Assembly: GCA_002170485.2 (NCBI GenBank)
Contig: NHDZ02000148.1
Coordinates: forward strand, 1 to 8,493
Direction: 5' to 3'
Source: MED660 sp002691025
GTDB taxonomy: Bacteria; Myxococcota_A; UBA9160; UBA4427
DNA: 8,493 nucleotides
A model generated the notes under the pieces. The model saw nothing but the letters and a program-made list of their open reading frames with translations. It searched no databases and was not told the DNA's origin. Positions 1 to 6,341 of the stretch are shown piece after piece; the first letter of the stretch is position 1, and each line of letters opens with the position of its first letter. A program made the translations under genes and the position numbers.

Positions 1-2
1 GG

Positions 3-779
3 TTGCGCGAATGCGCGGGCCGATCTGTACGTAAGCAGCTTCTTGCGACGGCCTGGCGGTCTCTGCTGGTTCTGCTTTTCATGGTTCTCGCGCTGCCCTT
101 GCACGCGGCCGACGATTCCCACGGTGAAGTGGTAGAAGTCGTGGAACCCACGGGCGAGCTCTTTATCGCAACGTCTGTGTGCGAGGCTCACGAACTTCGA
201 GCCCAGCAGGAGAAGGATCCGAGCATCCGCATCGAGATTCCGTCTGAGTTCGCTGGGCAATGGCCGTCTCGCAGCGCCTGCGTGAGCGCCGAAGAGGCGT
301 GGGATGTCGAGGCGCCTGGCCCCATTCAGCCGATCCCCTTCAGCCACAAGCATCACTCGGGCGAGTTCGGGATGGATTGTCAGTACTGCCACTCGAATAC
401 GGGAGACTCCCCGGCGGCTGGCGTTCCTTCCGTCGAACTCTGCATGGGCTGCCATTCCCAGTTCCCCAAGTCGTATGATGAGATCGAGGGCATCCGCATC
501 CTCAAGGAACACTGGGAAGAGAAGAAGCCCATTGAATGGGTGCAGATCCACAGGCTTCCGGAGCACGTCCAGTTCCGTCACAATCGCCACATTGCAGCGG
601 ACGTGCCTTGTCAGCGCTGTCATGGGCCGGTCGAGGAACTCGACAAGCTCTATCTGGTCCCGGAGACCAGCTGGAAATACGGCGTACCTGTCAACAAGTT
701 GGAGATGGGCTGGTGCATCGGTTGTCATCGAGAGAATAACAATCAGGCCTCGATTGATTGCGTGAGATGCCATTACTGA
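3..779 (+). CDS. actA: ActA, pentaheme c-type cytochrome subunit of alternative complex III (5' end possibly outside window)
   Basis: Membrane-attached, periplasm-facing multiheme cytochrome that takes electrons from the ActB iron-sulfur clusters and passes them toward ActE or an external acceptor. Five CXXCH heme-binding motifs are visible, at residues 126-130, 147-151, 203-207, 238-242 and 253-257, the last at the extreme C-terminus. Extra His residues in FSHKHH (113-118) and FRHNRH (191-196) are placed like the distal heme ligands of this family. A basic stretch followed by a hydrophobic segment (about residues 10-36, ending LPLHAA) is a signal peptide or a single membrane anchor. Residues about 40-105, before the first heme, form an acidic insert with two non-heme cysteines (C60, C93). 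The start is uncertain: TTG at 3 is the first possible start in the window, the reading frame may be open upstream, and ATG at 81 would destroy the signal. It is the first gene of the act cluster, 79 bases before actB. Confidence 0.93.
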   Translation: MRECAGRSVRKQLLATAWRSLLVLLFMVLALPLHAADDSHGEVVEVVEPTGELFIATSVCEAHELRAQQEKDPSIRIEIPSEFAGQWPSRSACVSAEEAWDVEAPGPIQPIPFSHKHHSGEFGMDCQYCHSNTGDSPAAGVPSVELCMGCHSQFPKSYDEIEGIRILKEHWEEKKPIEWVQIHRLPEHVQFRHNRHIAADVPCQRCHGPVEELDKLYLVPETSWKYGVPVNKLEMGWCIGCHRENNNQASIDCVRCHY

Positions 780-858
780 GATTGGTTCCACATTCGTCTT
801 TTGGGCCGAGTGGCCCGCCGAAAAAAATTCTTGAGAAGAAGAAACGCAGGACCCCGAT
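780..858 (+). other. actA-actB intergenic region with small hairpin and actB ribosome binding site
   Basis: This is the only sizeable gap in the operon. It holds a perfect 5-bp inverted repeat, GGGCC (803-807) and GGCCC (812-816), around a GAGT loop, flanked by TCTTTT upstream and a run of seven A downstream. There is no T-run after the hairpin on the plus strand, and on the minus strand the T-run precedes it, so it is not a standard intrinsic terminator in either direction. It could be a transcript-processing or stabilising element, or chance in GC-rich DNA. A purine-rich stretch (832-850) leads to AGGA at 848-851, seven bases before the actB ATG, which supports that start. No clear -35/-10 promoter was found. 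Confidence 0.4.
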
Positions 859-936
859 ATGCCCGAGCTTGATCGTCGAGATTTTCTGAAATTGGTGGGA
901 GTCAGTGCCGGGACGGCCGCCACCGCTTGTGCAGAT
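859..936 (+). other. Twin-arginine (Tat) export signal of ActB, possible lipoprotein
   Basis: The first 26 residues contain the Tat consensus RRxFLK with a short, weakly hydrophobic stretch after it (LVGVSAGTAATA), ending at C24. Tat export is expected because cofactors must be inserted before transport. The cysteine might be lipidated, but the -4 to -1 residues (AATA) are a poor lipobox, so lipidation is an inference with low certainty. Confidence 0.75.
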
Positions 937-3891
937 CCTGTCGAAAAACTCGTCCCCTACGTGATCCAGCCGGAGAGCGTGACTCCGGGACTGGCTTCTT
1001 ATTACGCTTCGACCTGTACAGAATGTTCGGCTTCGTGCGGGATGGTGGTCAAGACGCGCGAGGGTCGCCCCATCAAGCTCGACGGGAATCCCAAGAACCC
1101 GATCAACCGCGAATCCCTGTGCGCCCGCGGCCAGGCAAGCCTGGGCCGCACCTATCATCCGGATCGTATCCCTGGGCCGCTGGCAAGCGCGGGAGACAAC
1201 ACGCAGCAGGCCATCACCTGGGAAGAGGGGATGACCCGTCTGACGGGCTCTTTGAAGAAGGCCTCGGGCAGGACCTACATCCTTGGTGGTCCCGTTGGCC
1301 CGAGTCTGTCGGGTGTCCTCGACAACCTGGCGGCTGCGTCGGGCGGAAAACGGATCGTCTACGAGCCCTTCTCCCATGACGCTCTTCTTTCGGCGACGGA
1401 AGCGGTCTTCGGAATTCGCACTCTCCCGCTCTTCGATCCCGAAAAAGCCGACTTGATCATCGACATGGGCTCGGACTTCCTCGCGACGGGTCTTTCGCCG
1501 TGTGAGAACTCCCGCCAGTTCGCGGATGCCCGGGACGTCAGGACTCATCCCGACGGTGGTACCCGAATGATCTCGATTTCGCCGAGATTGAACAGTACGA
1601 CCCAGAGCAGCGATGAATGGATTGCGGCGGGGACGGGCAGCCAGGGTGCGATTGCCTTCGCGCTGGCCAAGGCGGTCTACGACAAGTATGGGGCGCCTGC
1701 AGGAGTTGACGAAGAAACGGTAGAGGCCTTCCTCAACGGCCCGAGCCTGTCCGAAGCCGCTTCTGTGGCTGACATCGACCCCGGCCAACTTCAGAAGGTG
1801 GCGAAGGCCCTGCTTGCGGCCGAAGCGCCTCTCGTGATGCCGCCCGGCGTTGCAGGGACCGACTCTTCGGCGGCCTCCACCGCCACAGCGGTGATGCTGA
1901 TCAATTTGATGACCGGCGCCGTCGGTCGGAGTGTCCAGATTCCGCCTGCTTCTGCGGGCACACCGGTGGCCACCCAGTCCGATCTCGAGGCCCTGGTCAA
2001 GGAGATGAAGGCTGGGCGAGTCGATGTCCTGCTGGTGCACGACAGCAATCCGGTTTATTCCATGCCTCCCGCGCTGGGCTTCCAGGATGCTCTGTCGCAG
2101 GTGGGCACGGTGGTTTCCTTTGCCTCGATGAAAGATGAAACCTCCGAGGCCGCTGCCCTGGTGCTTCCCAATCACGGCAACATGGAAGTCTGGGGTGATG
2201 TGGCTCCCCGCCCGGGAGTCCGGTCGCTGATCCAGCCCACCATTCGTCCCTTGATGGATACCCAGGCGCTGGGCGATACGCTTCTCGAAGCCACGCGCGC
2301 ACTCGGCGGGACGGCACCGGAAGGTTCCTTCTTCAAGGTGGTTCAGGACAACTGGTCTGATGTGGATTGGGCTGAAGCCGTGGGTAACGGCGGTGTCTAT
2401 ACCGACGTTGAGATTCCCGTACCGGCAGCTCAAGCCGATTTTTCCGGCCTTGCTTACAGCGCCCCCGATATGGCTGGCAGCGGTGAGTTCAAGTTGCTGG
2501 CTTTTCCGCACTCCATGCTCGGAGACGGCACCGGCGCTGCTCTTCCCTGGCTGCAGGAGATTCCCGAGACGGTCACCAAGCTGGAATGGAATTCCTGGGT
2601 GGAGTTGAGTTTTGCCACGGCCGAGAAGTTCGGTGTGGATTTCGGTGATGTGGTGGAGATCGAGACTCCGGCTGGCAAGTTCGATGTTTCGGTCTTTCCG
2701 CGCGGCGGCATTCGGGACGACACCATCGCGATTCCTACAGGCCAGGGCCATACGGTGGGCTTCTACGCTTCCATGGAAGGTGAGGGCGAGAGGCCGAGTT
2801 GGTTCCAGGTCGAGTCGCCTGCGGGCACAAAAGGTGTTCCCCGAGGCGTGAATGTGATGTCGATTCTTTCGGCCACCCCCGACGAGAAGGGTGGACGAAC
2901 CTGGCTGAACTCCATGGCCTCGGTCAAGAAGACCGGGCGCTTCCGTCGCTTGGCGTTGGCGCAGTGGACCGACAACCAGCGAGAACGACGTCTGGCTCAG
3001 GCCGTCACCCTGGCCAAGGCCAACGGGCATGACGATGGGCACCATGGAGACGGTCACGGCGGCGGCCATCACGACGGCCCCCCGCATACATTTGAAGCGA
3101 AGTACGATGCGGATCCGAAGGTGCCCTATCGCTGGGGTATGGCCATCGACAACGACCGCTGCGATGGCTGCAACGCGTGCGTGGCAGCCTGTTATATCGA
3201 GAACAACATACCCGTTGTCGGCGAAGCGCAGGCCATCAACCATCGAGAGATGAGCTGGCTTCGAGTCGAGCGATATATCGGTGAGGGACATGTCGGAGGC
3301 GGAGCGGATCGCCGGCCGATCCCTCGTCTCGAGGAATTGGGCAAGCTTGATATCCGATACGTGGCCATGCCCTGCCAGCAGTGTGGTGCTGCTCCTTGTG
3401 AGGCCGTTTGTCCGACGTTGGCGACCTACCATAACAAGGAAGGTCTCAACGGCATGATCTACAACCGTTGTGCCGGAACGCGTTATTGCGCCAATAACTG
3501 TTCGTACAAGGTCCGACGCTTCAACTACTTCGATTACGGGCAGGAGAACTTCCCCGGCATGCTGGGGATGATGCTCAACCCGGACGTCACGGTGCGGCAG
3601 CAGGGCGTGATGGAGAAGTGCAGCTTCTGCGTGCAGCGAATCGAGCACGGTCGCCAGTTGGCAAAAGACGAGGACCGTCCCATTGCGGATGGAGAAGTCA
3701 ACGTGGCCTGTGCGGCCGCTTGCCCCACCAATTCCATCACTTTTGGAAATCTCCGCGACGACACGAGCCAAGTCGTCAAGGAGGCCGATCAGCCGAATCG
3801 ATCCTACCACCTCTTGCAGGAATTGAATTTGAGATCATCCATCACCTACCTGGCTAAAGTCAATCGTGAAGATCCGGAGGGCGTAGCCTGA
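859..3891 (+). CDS. actB: ActB, molybdopterin-oxidoreductase-like/ferredoxin-like iron-sulfur subunit of alternative complex III
   Basis: Large periplasmic subunit that carries electrons through iron-sulfur clusters to the heme subunits. The N-terminus has a twin-arginine signal (RRDFLK, residues 6-11); C24 in ATAC is a possible but degenerate lipidation site. Residues about 45-700 are the molybdopterin-enzyme-like domain (ActB1). C53, C56, C60 and C88 sit in the CxxCxxxC...C arrangement of a [4Fe-4S] site, but known ACIII structures lack a molybdenum cofactor. Residues 723-743 are a His/Gly/Asp-rich hinge. Residues about 757-1000 are the NrfC/PsrB-like ferredoxin domain (ActB2), with CDGCNACVAAC (768-778), C839/C842/C847/C851, CAGTRYCANNC (871-881), C921/C924 and C951/C955. 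In the third motif Thr874 replaces the second Cys, which fits the single [3Fe-4S] cluster reported for ActB beside three [4Fe-4S]. The two-domain fusion and the 1010-residue length are typical of the family. The stop codon overlaps the actC start by one base (TGATG). Confidence 0.96.
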   Translation: MPELDRRDFLKLVGVSAGTAATACADPVEKLVPYVIQPESVTPGLASYYASTCTECSASCGMVVKTREGRPIKLDGNPKNPINRESLCARGQASLGRTYHPDRIPGPLASAGDNTQQAITWEEGMTRLTGSLKKASGRTYILGGPVGPSLSGVLDNLAAASGGKRIVYEPFSHDALLSATEAVFGIRTLPLFDPEKADLIIDMGSDFLATGLSPCENSRQFADARDVRTHPDGGTRMISISPRLNSTTQSSDEWIAAGTGSQGAIAFALAKAVYDKYGAPAGVDEETVEAFLNGPSLSEAASVADIDPGQLQKVAKALLAAEAPLVMPPGVAGTDSSAASTATAVMLINLMTGAVGRSVQIPPASAGTPVATQSDLEALVKEMKAGRVDVLLVHDSNPVYSMPPALGFQDALSQVGTVVSFASMKDETSEAAALVLPNHGNMEVWGDVAPRPGVRSLIQPTIRPLMDTQALGDTLLEATRALGGTAPEGSFFKVVQDNWSDVDWAEAVGNGGVYTDVEIPVPAAQADFSGLAYSAPDMAGSGEFKLLAFPHSMLGDGTGAALPWLQEIPETVTKLEWNSWVELSFATAEKFGVDFGDVVEIETPAGKFDVSVFPRGGIRDDTIAIPTGQGHTVGFYASMEGEGERPSWFQVESPAGTKGVPRGVNVMSILSATPDEKGGRTWLNSMASVKKTGRFRRLALAQWTDNQRERRLAQAVTLAKANGHDDGHHGDGHGGGHHDGPPHTFEAKYDADPKVPYRWGMAIDNDRCDGCNACVAACYIENNIPVVGEAQAINHREMSWLRVERYIGEGHVGGGADRRPIPRLEELGKLDIRYVAMPCQQCGAAPCEAVCPTLATYHNKEGLNGMIYNRCAGTRYCANNCSYKVRRFNYFDYGQENFPGMLGMMLNPDVTVRQQGVMEKCSFCVQRIEHGRQLAKDEDRPIADGEVNVACAAACPTNSITFGNLRDDTSQVVKEADQPNRSYHLLQELNLRSSITYLAKVNREDPEGVA

Positions 3892-3893
3892 TG
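3876..3893 (+). promoter_or_regulatory. Ribosome binding site and overlapping stop/start (TGATG) coupling actB to actC
   Basis: GGAGGG at 3876-3881 precedes the actC ATG by about ten bases. The actB stop TGA (3889-3891) shares its last base with the actC ATG (3891-3893). This arrangement allows a terminating ribosome to reinitiate, which would help hold the subunits in fixed ratio. Confidence 0.6.
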
Positions 3894-5252
3894 ACACCGC
3901 CTCCCGCAATGGCCGATGCGATGTCTCCCTTGTCTCGTCCGAGGGATTCCCGAGCCAATATCGACATCATGGCCCCGACCAAGGGGGCTCCGTGGCCCTA
4001 TTTGCTGGCGTTGGGTCTGGCGATACTGGGTGTGGTCCAGGGATTCCTGGTTCTTGCCTATCAGGCTTATGTCGGCCTGGGCGTAGCCGGTTATCAGCAG
4101 CCCATCTTCTGGGGTGTCTACATCATCACCTTCGTGTTCTGGATCGGCATCGGTCACGCCGGAACACTGATCTCCGCGATCCTCTTCCTCTTCCGAGCGA
4201 AGTGGAGAAACGCGGTGAATCGTTTGGCGGAAGCCCTGACCGTTTTCGCGGTGCTGACAGCGGGCCTGTTTCCAGTCTTGCATCTGGGGCGTCTCTGGAA
4301 GGTCTACTTCCTCTTTCCCTACCCGAATCAGCGAGCTCTCTGGGTCAATTTCAAGAGCCCGCTCCTTTGGGATGTGTTTGCGATTTCGACGTATGCTTCG
4401 ATTTCAATCGTCTTCTTCTATATCGGCCTGATTCCCGATATCGCGATGGCACGTGATCGCGCCACCGGCGGCAAGAAGATCGTGTACACGATCCTTGCGC
4501 TGGGTTGGCAAGGTACCGGGCCCCAATGGAAGGCCCATAGCCGCTCGGTTCTCCACCTTTCTGGCTTGGCGACCCCGCTGGTGCTTTCGGTGCACTCCGT
4601 CGTTTCCTGGGACTTTGCCATGTCCATTGTGCCTGGCTGGCATGCGACCATCTTTGCTCCCTACTTCGTGGCGGGTGCGGTGTTCGGCGGTTTTGCCATG
4701 GTGCTGAATGTCCTGATCCCGGTCCGTCGGATCTTCCGCTTGGAGCGATATCTCACCGACTACCACTTTGAGAACATGTCGCGCTTCATCCTGTTTACTT
4801 CCATCATCTGTGGTTATGCGTATGGAGTTGAGTACTTCATCGCCTGGTACAGCAATGTGGAATTCGAGCAGAGTTCATTCTGGCTCCGGGCTTTCGGGCC
4901 GTATTGGCTGTCGACCTGGGCCATGATCGTCTTCAATTGCGTATTCCCACAGCTCCTGTGGTTCAAGAAGCTGCGGACGAACCTTCCGTTCCTGTTCGCT
5001 CTGTGTTTCTTCATCAATCTGGGTATGTGGTTTGAGCGATACGTCATCATCATCACGTCGCTATCCAGAGAGTTCATTACAGGAAGCTGGGGTCTCTATA
5101 TCATCAGCCCGGTTGAAATCGCGGTGATTGTCGGTTCCTTCTGTTGGTTCTCCATGTGGTTCCTTCTGTTCTTGAAGGCCTTCCCCGTGATTGCCATCGC
5201 CGAAGTCAAGGAACTGATTATTCATGCCAAGGACCACGGGGGTGCCCACTGA
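3891..5252 (+). CDS. actC: ActC, NrfD/PsrC-family integral membrane quinol-binding subunit of alternative complex III
   Basis: Multi-spanning inner-membrane protein that, by family knowledge, lies next to the ActB iron-sulfur domain and forms the menaquinol oxidation site; ActC and ActF have also been proposed to contain proton half-channels. About ten hydrophobic helices can be placed, near residues 35-57, 72-100, 112-133, 157-182, 221-240, 250-276, 297-320, 338-358, 364-388 and 402-430. Family motifs include GHAGT (88-92), LHLGR with H131 (130-134), WDVFAISTY (160-168) and HSVVSWDFA (235-243). Polar residues buried in helices (H131, D161, H235, D241) are candidates for quinone contact or proton transfer. 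The length of 453 residues is ordinary for the family. The start at 3891 gives a roughly 34-residue soluble N-terminal tail. Later in-frame ATGs (3909, 3921, 3969) are possible, but the ribosome binding site and the overlap with actB favour 3891. Confidence 0.95.
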   Translation: MTPPPAMADAMSPLSRPRDSRANIDIMAPTKGAPWPYLLALGLAILGVVQGFLVLAYQAYVGLGVAGYQQPIFWGVYIITFVFWIGIGHAGTLISAILFLFRAKWRNAVNRLAEALTVFAVLTAGLFPVLHLGRLWKVYFLFPYPNQRALWVNFKSPLLWDVFAISTYASISIVFFYIGLIPDIAMARDRATGGKKIVYTILALGWQGTGPQWKAHSRSVLHLSGLATPLVLSVHSVVSWDFAMSIVPGWHATIFAPYFVAGAVFGGFAMVLNVLIPVRRIFRLERYLTDYHFENMSRFILFTSIICGYAYGVEYFIAWYSNVEFEQSSFWLRAFGPYWLSTWAMIVFNCVFPQLLWFKKLRTNLPFLFALCFFINLGMWFERYVIIITSLSREFITGSWGLYIISPVEIAVIVGSFCWFSMWFLLFLKAFPVIAIAEVKELIIHAKDHGGAH

Positions 5253-5755
5253 TGGCCACTGTAGTCAGTATCTTCGAGCTGCCGAGCAATACGGCTTCTG
5301 CGATTCGAAAGTTGAAGGATCGCGGCTTTGATGACCTTACGACCTACTCGCCTGCTCCTTTCCCGGAGATCGAAGAAGCCGAGGACGCGAGCCCGAGCAA
5401 GGTCAGGGTGTTCACCCTTGTGGGGGGCCTGAGTGGCGTCACCCTGGGCTTCCTGATGCAGATCTGGATGTCTCTGGAATGGCCGATCAAGATTGCCGGT
5501 AAGGCCTTTGCGGCGATACCGCCTTTCTGGATTGTGGGTTTCGAGTTGACCATCCTCCTGGGTGGGTTCTTCACCTTGTTTGGTCTCCTGATCGTGGGAG
5601 GTCTCTATCCGAGGAAGCTGGATAAGCATTACAGTTCTCGTTTTTCGGCCGAGGAATTCGGTGTGGTAGTCCACTGTGAAGAGCGGGATGTATCGGAAGT
5701 CGAGATGCTGATGCGGGGCGAATCGGCCAAGGAGGTCACCGTTGTTGATTCGTGA
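5252..5755 (+). CDS. actD: ActD, DUF3341-family two-helix membrane subunit of alternative complex III
   Basis: Small accessory membrane subunit of 167 residues. The N-terminal part (1-50) is soluble, with a conserved opening (ATVVSIFELPS) and an acidic patch (EIEEAED, 39-45). Two transmembrane helices follow at about 51-74 (VFTLVGGLSGVTLGF...) and 91-118 (PFWIVGFELTILLGG...), and then a soluble C-terminal tail. The pattern of PSKVR before helix 1 and a GFELT motif in helix 2 matches ActD proteins. Its exact role is not settled; in known structures it packs against the membrane subunits. The reading frame is open upstream to 5144, but the true start is the ATG at 5252: it overlaps the actC stop by one base (TGATG) and begins with the family's usual N-terminus. 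The upstream purine signal (GGGGG, 5238-5242) is only moderate, so translation probably depends on coupling to actC. Confidence 0.92.
   Translation: MATVVSIFELPSNTASAIRKLKDRGFDDLTTYSPAPFPEIEEAEDASPSKVRVFTLVGGLSGVTLGFLMQIWMSLEWPIKIAGKAFAAIPPFWIVGFELTILLGGFFTLFGLLIVGGLYPRKLDKHYSSRFSAEEFGVVVHCEERDVSEVEMLMRGESAKEVTVVDS
5729..5747 (+). promoter_or_regulatory. Consensus ribosome binding site driving a TTG start for actE
   Basis: AAGGAGGT at 5729-5736 is a full match to the consensus Shine-Dalgarno sequence and lies inside the end of actD. TTG codons in the actE frame follow at 5742 (six bases after GGAGG) and 5745 (nine bases). The first in-frame ATG, at 5766, is about 30 bases from this site and has no good site of its own. 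The site therefore decides the start in favour of TTG, and strong pairing would offset the weak start codon. Confidence 0.72.
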
Positions 5756-6341
5756 TTCCTTGCGGATGCACCGCTCGAGAGTTCGAGCCTGGGCTTCCCT
5801 CATGATTCTTCTTCCCTTCGTGCTGGGTTCGGTGGGTTGTTGGGAGCAGGTCTCGCCCGAATGGTTTCCCCAGATGAAGAGGCAGGCCGCAGTCCAGGCC
5901 TACGAGCTGAACGAGTTCTATGGGCAGGGTCAGGGACTGACGCCTCCCGAAGGAACGGTCAAGCTGGGTAACCCTTACCCCGATGTGGCCATGATGCCGC
6001 GAGCCGAGCAGGAGAAGATGGTGAATCCGATCCCCTCGTCCCTGGAATCGCTCAAGAACGGCGAGGTCCAGTTCCAGCGATTCTGTTCGCCGTGTCACGG
6101 CATGAAGGGCTGGGGTGACGGCACAGTGGCAGGACCTCCGTTTGGTAAGGGACCCTTCGGCATTGTGTTGCCGGTGGGCGGCCCTCAGAGTGTGGCGAAG
6201 GTGTTCACGGACGGACATATCTACACGACGATCACAATGGGTCGTGGGCGTATGCCGAGCTATCGACGGATTCCCCACGAAGATCGCTGGGACATCGTCA
6301 ATTATCTACGCGACCTGAATGGCCAGGGGGGTCGAAATTGA
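5742..6341 (+). CDS. actE: ActE, monoheme cytochrome c lipoprotein subunit of alternative complex III
   Basis: Periplasmic, probably lipid-anchored class I-type cytochrome c that takes part in electron exit from the complex. The N-terminus has a basic region and a hydrophobic segment ending GSVGC, with C33 as the likely lipidated cysteine (acceptable though not perfect lipobox). The single heme motif is CSPCHG (115-120); the probable distal ligand is M171 in GRGRMPSY, with M166 as alternative. The C-terminal helix (RWDIVNYLRDL, 182-192) is typical of cytochrome c domains. Residues 34-100 form the linker seen in this subunit, with the run NPIPSS just before the heme domain. The start was set at TTG 5742 because a consensus ribosome binding site ends just before it, giving a 14-base overlap with actD; TTG 5745 or ATG 5766 would shorten the n-region only. 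The stop overlaps the actF start by 3 bases within TTGA. Confidence 0.93.
   Translation: MLIRDSLRMHRSRVRAWASLMILLPFVLGSVGCWEQVSPEWFPQMKRQAAVQAYELNEFYGQGQGLTPPEGTVKLGNPYPDVAMMPRAEQEKMVNPIPSSLESLKNGEVQFQRFCSPCHGMKGWGDGTVAGPPFGKGPFGIVLPVGGPQSVAKVFTDGHIYTTITMGRGRMPSYRRIPHEDRWDIVNYLRDLNGQGGRN
6325..6341 (+). promoter_or_regulatory. Ribosome binding site and TTGA overlap coupling actE to actF
   Basis: AGGGGGGT (6325-6332) lies six bases ahead of TTG at 6338. The TTG overlaps the actE stop (TGA, 6339-6341) in the compact TTGA form, an analogue of the common ATGA overlap. No in-frame ATG is available before the first transmembrane helix of ActF except at residue 34, so TTG is the credible start. Confidence 0.65.

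Noticed and set aside
803..827. Intrinsic terminator between actA and actB
   Set aside because: The hairpin has only five pairs and is followed by A residues, not T; on the other strand the T-run is on the wrong side. The act genes are also expected to be co-transcribed.
691..3810. A 1039-codon open frame on the minus strand, antisense to actB
   Set aside because: Its translation shows no recognisable domain and is rich in Arg, His and Gly, as expected for the complement of a GC-rich coding strand. The plus strand encodes unmistakable ActB.
859..3891. ActB as an active molybdenum oxidoreductase (formate dehydrogenase or polysulfide reductase type)
   Set aside because: The fusion to a ferredoxin-like domain, the surrounding actA, actC-actF genes and the [3Fe-4S]-type motif place it in ACIII, whose molybdopterin-like domain is known to lack the cofactor.
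5144..5251. Longer ActD starting at 5144
   Set aside because: The extra 36 residues lie entirely within actC in another frame and do not resemble ActD; ATG 5252 gives the typical N-terminus and a stop/start overlap.
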